This document shows positions 9,275-17,900 of a stretch of 64,000 nt of DNA, one piece after another. Under the pieces are notes generated by a model. The model was not told where the DNA came from. It worked only from the letters and a program-made list of their open reading frames with translations, and searched no databases. A program made the translations under genes and the position numbers. Numbering within the stretch: position 1 is the stretch's first letter; each line of letters begins with the position of its first letter. This DNA is from Candidatus Cybelea sp. (GTDB lineage: Bacteria; Vulcanimicrobiota; Vulcanimicrobiia; Vulcanimicrobiales; Vulcanimicrobiaceae): positions 24,841 to 88,840 of the forward strand of contig DASXFZ010000026.1 of assembly GCA_036489315.1 (NCBI GenBank), given 5' to 3'.

Positions 9275-9673
9275 TTACAGCGTCGAATCGACGCGCGCGC
9301 CGACATCGAGGCTGTAGCAGTACCGTCCCGCGGGATGATGCCAGGACGACGGCGCCATCATGCCGGTACTCGGCGTCGGAAGCGCGAACGTGCCGCAAAG
9401 TTGGTAGCGCTCGCTTGTTAAACGGCGATATTCGTAGGGTTTTCCGGTTGCCGGATCGCGTAGCGGCGAGTCGTAGGCTGCCGGCAGCAGTTTCCCCGCA
9501 TCGGTGTAATCGTCGTGCAGCCCCGCCGCGATGGTACCGAGATCCGCGACGCGCTTGCGATCGAGCGCTTCGGCGCGCGCCCGGCTCGGCGGCCCGATCG
9601 AAACGAACGCAGCCGCAACGACGGCGATGACGATCGCAACCGCCGCGGCCGCGATGAGGCGCGACGCCGTCAC
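9275..9673 (-). CDS. Pseudopilin-like membrane-anchored protein
   Basis: The product is 132 aa, starting at a GTG that overlaps the stop of the DUF5671 gene (GTGA). The N terminus is one hydrophobic helix (LIAAAAVAIVIAVVAAAF), followed by an amphipathic stretch ALDRKRVADLGTIAAGLHDD and a small globular part with RDPATGKPYEYRRL and YQLCGTF. A single N-terminal helix followed by a helix of the type KRVADL..I...L..YY and a P-x-TG-x-PYEY block is seen in proteins that routinely follow DUF5671 genes and resembles type II/IV pseudopilins. A longer reading from 10033 is out of register with the real upstream gene. The two genes probably form a functional pair; the role is unknown. Confidence 0.72.
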   Translation of the reverse strand: MTASRLIAAAAVAIVIAVVAAAFVSIGPPSRARAEALDRKRVADLGTIAAGLHDDYTDAGKLLPAAYDSPLRDPATGKPYEYRRLTSERYQLCGTFALPTPSTGMMAPSSWHHPAGRYCYSLDVGARVDSTL

Positions 9674-10311
9674 GGGTTGCGCTGTTTGGGCGGATCGATC
9701 GTCAGCAGATAGTAGGCGAAGATCCCGCCGCCGATCAGGAACAAGGCCAGCGTATCGAGGATGAAGTGCGCGGTAAGATGCCCGAGAATCCAGGCCTGAA
9801 TCGTCAGCGCCGCGTCGATGAGGATCGTGATGGCCGAGAGGACGAGCGCGATATAGGTCAGCCAGCGCCGGATCGGCGAGTAGTACAGCTCGGGCCGCCG
9901 CGTGAGCTCGCGCTGGATCAGCGCGTGGATGACGACGAAGACCGGAAACGTGACCACGATGATCGCGATCTGCCAGGCGATGTCTTCGCGCAGCGACGAA
10001 GCCGTTGACACCGAGAGCTCGTCGGGGAACCATCGCTTCACCAGATCGTCCCAGATCTGCCAGAGGGCGACCGTCCAGAAACCCAGCGTGATGAAGTTGA
10101 GCAGGTAGAGAAACGCATCGCGCGCGTTCTCGACCGAACCCGGGCGGCTCGGGATCGGGACCTTCAACGCGTCGGCGTAGTAGTCGGAGAGGGCGCGGTA
10201 GATGCGCCGTTCCGACCAGCCGTTCTGGCGCAGCACGCCGACGAGCGACTCGTCGGGAACGCCGTGTTCTTTGGCCTTACGCAGAAAGGGAAGAAGTATA
10301 TCGTCGGCCAT
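9670..10311 (-). CDS. DUF5671-family membrane protein
   Basis: The product is 213 aa. The cytosolic N terminus carries a helical motif (LLPFLRKAKEHGVPDESLVG, then LRQNGWSERRIYRALSDYY), which resembles a small winged or UBA-like helical domain. It is followed by four transmembrane segments at about residues 68-85, 110-130, 150-172 and 180-203. This combination of a helical head with four membrane passes is characteristic of DUF5671 proteins. The gene is followed with a four-base overlap by the pseudopilin-like gene and preceded two bases away by a Cys-containing protein gene, so it sits inside one operon. Its biochemical role is not known. Confidence 0.8.
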   Translation of the reverse strand: MADDILLPFLRKAKEHGVPDESLVGVLRQNGWSERRIYRALSDYYADALKVPIPSRPGSVENARDAFLYLLNFITLGFWTVALWQIWDDLVKRWFPDELSVSTASSLREDIAWQIAIIVVTFPVFVVIHALIQRELTRRPELYYSPIRRWLTYIALVLSAITILIDAALTIQAWILGHLTAHFILDTLALFLIGGGIFAYYLLTIDPPKQRNP

Positions 10312-10313
10312 GC

Positions 10314-10787
10314 TTATCGCCCCGAGTCCAGTGCGGCCGGCATGCCGTCATGGATGCACTTGCCGTAGCCCGCGATCGCCTCGTCGCTGTTGAGATCGAC
10401 GTACTTCTCGCACGAGCGCCCGAGCGCGAGGATCGCCGGATACGTGCGCAGCCGGTCGTTCAGGCGCTGGTGTGAAACGCGAGCGGCGAAGCACGCGCGC
10501 AGTCCGGATACGTCGTAGGCCGGCGTCGGGACGGGCATCAAATCTTTCGAGCCGGCGAAGGCGCGACGTTGGGTTAGCGCCGCGCCGGTCTGCTTCACGT
10601 ACATCCGGGCGTAACAGGTGTTGATGGCGAGCACGTGCTTGAGAACGTCGTCGTCGCTTGCGGTTTTACCACCGCAGGCGGCAACCGTGGCATTGACGAG
10701 CGCGAGGCCGAGGGCTCGGACTTTCACGCCGGTGAGGTTTCGCAGCGGCCAAGCGAGCGCCTTTCGCAGCGGTGCGATCGTCTTCAT
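10314..10787 (-). CDS. Hypothetical cysteine-containing exported protein
   Basis: The product is 157 aa and is not recognised as a known family. After a basic N terminus there is a hydrophobic segment ending NATVAACGG, possibly a lipobox-like site. The mature part has four spaced cysteines ([31 protein letters not shown]) that could form two disulfides outside the membrane, in a mostly helical context. The start overlaps the stop of the phosphoesterase gene by four bases (ATGA), and the next gene begins two bases after its stop. Gene position and overlaps support it as real; function unknown. Confidence 0.62.
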   Translation of the reverse strand: MKTIAPLRKALAWPLRNLTGVKVRALGLALVNATVAACGGKTASDDDVLKHVLAINTCYARMYVKQTGAALTQRRAFAGSKDLMPVPTPAYDVSGLRACFAARVSHQRLNDRLRTYPAILALGRSCEKYVDLNSDEAIAGYGKCIHDGMPAALDSGR

Positions 10788-12226
10788 GGCGGGCCGGTAT
10801 AGCCGGGCTTGTAGGGCGGCCCGACACCGCCCGGGAGAATCAGCGGCGGCCGCGGCGGCGCCGCAAAATCGAAATCCGAACGCAGATCGCCGAGCCCGGG
10901 CGCGTTTTCAGCGATGCTCGCGCGCGGATCGGGCCGGTGGTCGCGCGCGGGATCGATGCGTTGCCCATTGAGAAAATCGTCTTCGATGAACTTGACGTAG
11001 GCGTCGTGACTGAGCGTCTGGTGATCGATGTAGCCATGGCGCGCGTAGGCGCTGATTACGAGGCCCGGCACGCGCAAGCCGTAGCCGAAATAGTTGACGT
11101 TGGGCGGCGCGACGTGGTCGTAGAAGCCGCCCCAGTCGTCCCAGCTCAGAAAGATCGCCGTCGAATCCCAGTAGCGGCTCCGCATGACGGCGTCGATCAG
11201 CCCGACGACGTAGGCTTGCCCCGTGCTGACCAGCCCGGGCGGGTGTTCGCTGTAGCGATTTGAGGGCGTGAGCCAAACGACGCTCGGCAGCGTACCCTCG
11301 CGAAGATCGCGGAAGAAGAACGAGGTGTCTTTCACGTTGCCGGTCTCGCCGTCTTGTTTGACGTCGGTAAACGACGGCAGCGGATTCCAGATACCCGGCG
11401 TACGCGCGCTCTGCGGTCGCAGGCTGCAGCTGCTCTGATCGTTGATGCAATCGGGCTCGAAGCCGTCCATGACGTAGTACGCCCACGAGACGTGGTGCGC
11501 GTGGAGCAGATACGTGAGATCGGTCCACGGATAGTCGGGCCGCCCCCGACGCTGCGGATCCTTCGCGGTGAAGAGATCGCGTGGAAAGTCGTCGTCGTTG
11601 AAATAGGTGCGTTCGGGCTTGCAGCTGGCCGGGTCGCCGATCTTCGCGCAGCTGCCGGCCCATTCCGAAACCATGTAAAGATGCGCGGGAAGGCTCCACG
11701 AGCGAACCGGTTCGAACATCCGATCCTGCAGAACGAAGCCGTGCGCATACGCCCAATAGTCGGGCAGCTCGGCCTGTGTGTGATAGCCCATCACGCTGCG
11801 CTCGTGACCCTTGACGGCGCAGGTCGGAATATCGGTTGGGCAGCCGCCGGTGCGATTGGCCGCGCGCATGACGGCGATGAAGCCGTCCATCTTCCCTCCG
11901 TCGATCGCCAGATCCGCGGCTTTCGCGCCGTGGGGACCGCCGGTATTTTCGTCGGTGCTGTCGTGATACGGGCGCACGCACGCGGTCTTCGAATCGGGAA
12001 TGCAGACCTGCGGGAGGCCGTCGCGCATCGGAATGCCGTCGGCGCCGGGATAGGTGCCGAAATAACTATCGAAGGAGCGGTTCTCCTGCATGACGATCAC
12101 GACGTGTTCGATCTTATGAATACCGCCGTCTGGGGAGATGGCCCGCGCTGCGGCCCCGATGGCCGCAACGTCGCCCGTGAGGAGCAGGGCGAGCACGGCG
12201 ACGCACGGCAGCGCCCGGCGAAGCAT
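10784..12226 (-). CDS. Secreted alkaline phosphatase superfamily phosphoesterase (AcpA/phospholipase C-like)
   Basis: The product is about 480 aa. The start at the ATG of [18 protein letters not shown] gives a good signal peptide; the reading frame is open for 27 codons further upstream, but those are polar. The mature protein opens with [20 protein letters not shown], the metal-binding N-terminal motif of the phosphoesterase family that includes acid phosphatase AcpA and non-haemolytic phospholipase C. Further in are [18 protein letters not shown] and [20 protein letters not shown], which supply the C-terminal Asp and His ligands. It would hydrolyse phosphomonoesters or phosphodiesters outside the cytoplasm. 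It is the first gene of the minus-strand operon. Two more members of the same family lie at 39242-42068. Confidence 0.85.
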   Translation of the reverse strand: MLRRALPCVAVLALLLTGDVAAIGAAARAISPDGGIHKIEHVVIVMQENRSFDSYFGTYPGADGIPMRDGLPQVCIPDSKTACVRPYHDSTDENTGGPHGAKAADLAIDGGKMDGFIAVMRAANRTGGCPTDIPTCAVKGHERSVMGYHTQAELPDYWAYAHGFVLQDRMFEPVRSWSLPAHLYMVSEWAGSCAKIGDPASCKPERTYFNDDDFPRDLFTAKDPQRRGRPDYPWTDLTYLLHAHHVSWAYYVMDGFEPDCINDQSSCSLRPQSARTPGIWNPLPSFTDVKQDGETGNVKDTSFFFRDLREGTLPSVVWLTPSNRYSEHPPGLVSTGQAYVVGLIDAVMRSRYWDSTAIFLSWDDWGGFYDHVAPPNVNYFGYGLRVPGLVISAYARHGYIDHQTLSHDAYVKFIEDDFLNGQRIDPARDHRPDPRASIAENAPGLGDLRSDFDFAAPPRPPLILPGGVGPPYKPGYTGPP

Positions 12227-12312
12227 GAAAGCCGCGGTTCGCAATCGAAAGGCAGAATCCCCAGGCAAGCGATTCAAAAAAACACGACTGTTAAAAGTAA
12301 GGAGCACGCAGG

Positions 12313-13998
12313 ATGCGTTTCCCAGTATCTACTTGTCGGGCCCTGGGTTTTGCCGCAGTGACCGCCATTCTCGCGGCTTGCTCGAGTGCCGGAACAAGTT
12401 TAGCACCATCCGCTGGTTCGACGCAGATGCAGGACCTCGGACGCGCAACCGACACGACGCGCGTTAACCTCGCCGTCGTTCTCAACTACCACAACGAAGC
12501 CAAACTGGATCGGCTCATCGAGGCCCAGGGTACGCCGGGCTCGGGGAGTTTCCATCACTTCTTGACGCCGCAGCAGTTTGCGCGCGCGTTCGGTCCGACA
12601 CAAGCGGACTACGACGCGACGCTCGAGCAGCTGCGCGACGCCGGCTTCACAATTACGCACACCTTCACGAACCGAACAACGATCGATGCGAGCGCCCCGG
12701 CCCCAGCGGCCGAACGGCTGTTCTCGACGGAGATTCACGTCGTTCGCCGCGCCGACGGTCAGACGCGGTACATGAACGTTCGTCCGGAGACGATTCCGGC
12801 AAACCTCGCCCGCACGGTCTACGCGGTCGTCGGACTCGACAGCGCGCACTCGCTGCGTCCGCAGTACGTGTTCAAGCCGGGGCATCACATCGTGCCGGCC
12901 GGTCAGGTACGGCGCCAGAGCAAGCCGCCGCTCTTTGGGCCCGACTCGGGCTACGGACCGGGGGTTTATCGCGTCGCGTACGGCGTCCCGAAGAAGTTGA
13001 CCGGGACGGGCCGCGCGACGGCGTTCGTCGGAGACGCAGACTTCCTCGATTCCGACGTCAGCGCATATCTCTCGTACTTCCAAGTCAATCGCACGGGCCC
13101 GGCGACGACGCGCGTGCTCGTTGACGGCGGCCCGCCGCCGGGGCTCTCCGGCGACTCGGTCGAGGCGACGCTCGATGTCGAGACGCTCGTCTCGATCGCT
13201 CCGGGCACGGCGATCTATGCATACGAGGCCCCGCAGGCCTCCGATCTGCGCTACTTCACCGACATGTACACCCAGATCGTGCAAGACAACATCGCCGATA
13301 CGGTCAACACGAGCTACAGCGAGTGTGAAACCGCCTTCATCCCGTCGTTCCCGAAGGCGGCCGACCAAATCTTCAAGCAGGGCGCGGCGCTCGGCATCAC
13401 CTTCCATTCATCGACGGGTGACGACGGCACGCAGACCTATGGGTGCAACGGCAGCCAGCCGACCGTGGGAACGCCGGCGGACGCGCGTCATCAAGTTGCG
13501 ATCGGCGGAACGACCATGGACGTCGATCACACGACCGGAAAAGAGACGAGCGAAGTCGGCTGGAGCGATTTCACCGGCGCCACCGGCGGCGGTGTCTCGA
13601 TCGTCATGCGCCTGCCGAAATATCAGAAGGGCATCACGAACGTCATCAAGAGCGGACGCAACCTGCCCGACATCTCGTTCGACGCCAGCCCCTTGACGGG
13701 CGAATCGTTCTACTTCGACGGCTCCTTCCAAGGGCCGATCGGCGGGACGTCGCTCGCATCGCCGATCTTCGGAGCGGGCCTCACCATCATGGATCAGATG
13801 GTGAACTCGCGCGCCGGCAACTTCGACCCGAACCTCTACGCGCTGTGGACGAAGAACGGCTACGGCGCGGGCAAGAAGGTCTACCTGCGCGACATCACCT
13901 CCGGTTCGATCGGAGCGTATAGCGCTGGGCCCGGTTACGATCAGATGACCGGCATCGGCGCGATGGTCTTCGGCAACTTCGGCAAACTGCTGAAGTAA
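12313..13998 (+). CDS. S53 family peptidase (sedolisin/pro-kumamolisin type), lipoprotein
   Basis: This is a 561-aa acid serine peptidase. A lipobox (VTAILAAC) ends the signal. The pro-kumamolisin activation domain follows, with [16 protein letters not shown], and then the catalytic domain. The sedolisin triad is visible: Glu284 and Asp288 in EATLDVE, the oxyanion Asp370 in STGDDGTQT, and Ser480 in [11 protein letters not shown]. The C-terminal calcium site matches the family pattern DITSG...[11 protein letters not shown]. The protein should mature by self-cleavage and act at low pH outside the cell. It is divergent from the phosphoesterase gene, with about 86 bases between starts, and is followed by a strong terminator. 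A putative ribosome site AAGGAG lies ahead of the ATG. Confidence 0.9.
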   Translation: MRFPVSTCRALGFAAVTAILAACSSAGTSLAPSAGSTQMQDLGRATDTTRVNLAVVLNYHNEAKLDRLIEAQGTPGSGSFHHFLTPQQFARAFGPTQADYDATLEQLRDAGFTITHTFTNRTTIDASAPAPAAERLFSTEIHVVRRADGQTRYMNVRPETIPANLARTVYAVVGLDSAHSLRPQYVFKPGHHIVPAGQVRRQSKPPLFGPDSGYGPGVYRVAYGVPKKLTGTGRATAFVGDADFLDSDVSAYLSYFQVNRTGPATTRVLVDGGPPPGLSGDSVEATLDVETLVSIAPGTAIYAYEAPQASDLRYFTDMYTQIVQDNIADTVNTSYSECETAFIPSFPKAADQIFKQGAALGITFHSSTGDDGTQTYGCNGSQPTVGTPADARHQVAIGGTTMDVDHTTGKETSEVGWSDFTGATGGGVSIVMRLPKYQKGITNVIKSGRNLPDISFDASPLTGESFYFDGSFQGPIGGTSLASPIFGAGLTIMDQMVNSRAGNFDPNLYALWTKNGYGAGKKVYLRDITSGSIGAYSAGPGYDQMTGIGAMVFGNFGKLLK

Positions 13999-14019
13999 CG
14001 CCGACGCACCGAGCGGAGC

Positions 14020-14051
14020 AAAAGGGGGGCGACCCGTTCGCTCCCCTTTTC
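14020..14051. terminator. Rho-independent terminator after the S53 peptidase gene, probably bidirectional
   Basis: A 13-bp stem (AAAAGGGGGGCGA against TCGCTCCCCTTTT, one G-T pair) closes a 5-base loop and starts 22 bases after the peptidase stop. Its outer arms are A4 and T4, so it can act in both directions and would also stop transcripts coming from the minus-strand small genes. Confidence 0.85.
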
Positions 14052-14076
14052 TATGTATGTTGCTTCGGGAGCTGTG

Positions 14077-14279
14077 TCAGCCGCCGTGCTCTTTCCCTTT
14101 TACCTCGCGCACTTCTTCGGCTAACTGCATTGCGTACGGATCGCCGGCAGCGATGCCGCGAGAGCTCAACGCTCCCCCCATTTGCGTATTCCGGCTTCGA
14201 TACGATCGGATAGAGCGATGGCTTCAGCAACGGAACGAGGCCGTTCGCTGGTCCACGATTCGCTGTTGCTTAGCGTCAT
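14077..14279 (-). pseudogene. Small hypothetical gene broken at a six-G run
   Basis: Two short overlapping minus-strand frames look like halves of one protein. The first begins at ATG 14279 and reads through SVAEAIALSDRIEAGIRKW to a TGA at 14166-14168. The second runs in the neighbouring frame through AAGDPYAMQLAEEVREVKGK to a TGA at 14077-14079. The frames meet at a run of six G (six C on the plus strand, 14174-14179). One extra G would fuse them into a single helical protein of about 67 aa. It lies downstream of another frameshifted small gene. The shift may be a sequencing indel, a real mutation or a slippage switch. I do not recognise the family. Confidence 0.4.
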
Positions 14280-14451
14280 CTTCAATGCGATGGTCGCAGA
14301 GGAAGTGCAGGCGGTTCTCCGGCGGCACCTCGGTAAAAGAAGGGGAAAATGGCGGACGATGCCCGACCCGCTCTGATGGGAAGACGGCGCGGGTCATAAA
14401 GTCACCAGGGCGCGTGGCGGTTCAATTCGCCCGCCGGCTGTCTGGCTTCGG

Positions 14452-14894
14452 TTAAGTTGTTTTGGCCTGTCGCTTTTTGAGCCGGCTTTCATTGCCCCGG
14501 CGCATCTCCAGTTCAAACCGCCCGATAGCGGAGTCAAGCGCTTCGCACAACTGCGTATTAAGAGCGACGCGAAGACCATCGCGTACGGAAGCCCGTCATC
14601 GCCGTCATCGGAGCCGGCCCAAGAAAGCCTATTTCGATATACCCGAAGTTGGTTTTGAATCGCTGCAATCGTCATCAGCAGCGCTTGGAGCGTATCGACG
14701 CCCAACGCGCGACCAACCTTGGGTTCTTCTAGGCCACGGATCTCGTACTGACACACGTAGTCTCTGCTAGATCGGTAGGGCTGCCAAATTCGAACCGAAA
14801 CGGGCCGCTTACCATCGAGCCTGAGCACACGCGAGGCAACGATCGGGCGATCCCGATGTGGCTCGCTCACGATCAAACGCACGCGTGTAGTCAC
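14452..14894 (-). pseudogene. DUF6968-like gene with a frameshift in its last third
   Basis: The gene starts 10 bases after the nrdJ stop. The first about 105 residues are well formed and resemble the DUF6968 family: PIVASRVLRLDGKRPVSVRI, CQYEIRGLEEPKVGRALGVD, TLQALLMTIAAIQNQL. After SDDGDDGLPYAM the frame stays open to 14394, but the residues lose protein-like character. The adjacent frame then reads RVALNTQLCEALDSAIGRFE, continues LEMRRGNESRLKKRQAKTT and stops at 14452. This is a convincing helical C terminus, so one base appears to be missing or added near 14585-14600. Function of the family is unknown. If read without correction the gene ends at 14394. Confidence 0.55.
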
Positions 14895-14904
14895 CAGGGC
14901 ACGT

Positions 14905-17900
14905 TTAGCTACAGCCTGAGGTCGCTCCGCACGAGTCGCACTTTTCGCAGGCGCCGTTCCGCACCATCGTTAGCTGACCGCATTCCGAGCACGCATTGCC
15001 GGTGTATCCTTTGGCTTTGGACGCGTTGATCGCTTCGGTACGTGCGAGCAGGGCGACGGCCGTCCCACCCGCTCCTCCGGGGTTCGTCGCAACAATCGAC
15101 GGAGAAGCGGGTGACGGCTCTTGCCCAGGATGGAGATGGGTGCTGACTGGATGGAGCATTTCCACAACACCCGCGGGTAGGACGTTGACCCCTCCCTCTT
15201 CCTCGGCTATGTAGTCGTCCTGGACCTCGGGACCCATGGCATCCATTTGCATGGACGGCTGTACGTGCGCGAGATCGTAGCGTCCGAGATAGCTCACTGC
15301 GAGCTCGCGGAAGATATAGTCCAAAATCGATGTCGCCATCTTGATATGATCGTGGCCGACGACGGGGCCATTGGGCTCGAACCGCGTGAAGGTGAAGGCT
15401 TCGACGAACTCCTCGAGCGGCACACCGTGCTGTAAGCCAAGCGAAATCGCGATCGCGAAGTTGTTCATCAAGGAGCGGAAGGCCGCGCCCTCCTTATGCA
15501 TGTCGATGAAGATCTCGCCGAGCTGTCCGCCTTCATACTCGCCCGTACGCAGGTAGACTTTATGGCCGGCGATCGTCGCCTTTTGCGTGTAACCGCTGCG
15601 GCGCTGCGGCATCGGCCGGCGCTTGGCGATGTACCGGTAGACGAGTCGTTCCGCGATCTGCATCGGCGTAGCGAACGGCTGCGGCGTTTGTGCGGCGCCC
15701 GATTCTTCCTGACTCGTATCGCCGCCGAAATCGTAGCTCGCGGCGAGAGGCTGCGAGAGCTTCGACCCGTCGCGATAGATCGCGAGCGCTTTGATCATGC
15801 GCTCCCACGAGTATCGATAGGCCTCTTTCACTTCGGCAATTGTTGCAGTTTGCGGAAAATTGACGGTTTTTGAAATTGCTCCGGAAACAAATGGTTGCGC
15901 AGCGGCCATCATGTCGACATGTGCGAGCGGACGAATGTACCGTTCGCCGAACTTGCCGCACGGCGTCGCGCAGTCGAAAACGGCAAGATGCTCGTTGTTG
16001 AGATCGGGCGCGCCCTCGACCGTCATCCGGCCGCAGATGTGCGCAGACGCCTCCTCGATCTGTTGCGTGGTAAAGCCGAGCCCATCGCGCAGCAACGAGA
16101 AGCTCCAATCGTTGAGCTGCTCTTCAGTTAAGCCGAGCCGCTCCTTGCAGAAGTCTTCGCCGAGCACGAACTTGTTGAAGACGAACGGCAGTTCGAAGGC
16201 GCTTGGCAGCCCAGCCTCAAGCTTTGCGATCGCCGCTTCGTCGAAGCCTTTGGCCTTGAGCGTCGCGCGATTGATGTGCGGCGCCCCTTCGAGTGTGCCG
16301 GTGCCTTTAGCGTAGTTCTCGATCGCCTCGATCTGCTCTTTCGAGTAGCCGAGCTTATGCAGCGCCGCATCGACGGACTGGTTGACGATCTTGAAGTAGC
16401 CGCCGCCGGCAAGTTTTTTGAACTTGACGAGCGCGAAGTCGGGCTCGATGCCGGTCGTATCGCAGTCCATCACGAGCCCAATTGTGTTGTGCGAGACGAA
16501 GCCGTTTGCAAAGTAGGTGACGTTGGCCGGCACCGAGAGGTCGAAGGTGAACTGCTCGCCGCCGTCCTCGTTCGTAGCGACGTCGTCGTAGAAGAACTCG
16601 AGCGCGCTCTTGAGCTCGTCGCTGCCGGTGCGCTCCAGCAGCTCGCAGGCTGCGGTGCGGCTGATGGCACCCGCGTGACGGTAGCCGTACAGCGTCGTGC
16701 GCGGGTAGAGTTCGCTCGAATGCGGCACGAGCGTCCGCAGCACGTCCTTGCGAAGGAAGACGCGGTCGCCCTTGGTTCCTTGCCACGTTTCGGAGGGCCG
16801 CATCGCGCCGAGTTTGCGCTCGCCCATGAAACCGACGAGCTGCTGGAACTTGCGCGCGTGTTCGGCGTTGCGAACCCGCAGGACGTAAAGATCGGAGGCG
16901 CTCCAGCCCGTCTTATCGGTGCGCGTGCGCGTGGGAATGCCGAGCGTCAGCAGCACCGTGCGCACGTCGTCGATGAGGCTCTCGTTGGCCGTCGAGAAGT
17001 GGACTGAACCGTTGATCAGCGTCGCGTCGGCTTCGAAGAGGCCGCGCACGAAGGCCACATAGATTGCGGGATCATTCGAGGCGAGGATCGCGTCGGGTAC
17101 GTGCGAGACGTAGCTCTTGCCGCGCACGTCGGTCGACGGGTGATGTTTGGCGAAGCCGCAGGCTTGCCACCACATTGCGAGCGGCACCGAGTGCAGGCCG
17201 ATTTCGAACGAGCCCGGCTTGTCGGTGACGGTTGCCTCGACGCCGAAGAGCTGCCGCGCGAGCGCGACGAGCCGGTGACGCACGTCGGGATCGTCTTGCG
17301 AGACCGTGAGCCGCAGACCCCGCGCGTTCAGCGTGCCGCTGCCCATGAAGTACCCAACGAGCTCGGCGAGGTCCGACGTTAGGTTTGCAGGCGTCGTCGT
17401 CGTGAAGTCGGCGTTCCAGTGCTGCTCGCCCAGCGGCGGCAGCGTGACGCTCTGCGGCTGCCCGGCGAAGCCGCCCATTGAGAGCGCGACCGTATCGCCC
17501 GCGGCGACTTCGGCAAGGCGCTTCCAGGCGAGCTCGCCCGATTCGCGATCGACGACCTTGACGCGATGCTCCGGCGTGCCCTGAATCGTGTACCCGCCGG
17601 CCGTCTTGATGCGGCGCGTCGGCGAGATGCCGTTGACAAAGAATTTGGTCGCGCGCTGCTCGCCGTCGTCGGTGAGCACGCGCACGTCGATATCTTGCCA
17701 CTTGCTGCCGTCGACGTCGCCGAGCCGGCGCAGCCGCGTCAGGCCGCGGTCGGTCGAGACCAGCGAGTTGCCCGTGAGGCATCCCGTCGGCGCGATCACG
17801 ACGGTTTGCGCGTTACGGAAGCCGGCGACCTCACCGATGGAGAGCGCATCGTCCCACATCTTGCGCGCCAGCGCCCACGTCGCTTGCGTAAAGAGCGTCG

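Noticed and set aside
14057..14455. Plus-strand open frame of 132 codons in the gap after the S53 peptidase
   Set aside because: Composition is poor and it lies antisense to two better-supported minus-strand gene remnants, starting right at the terminator.
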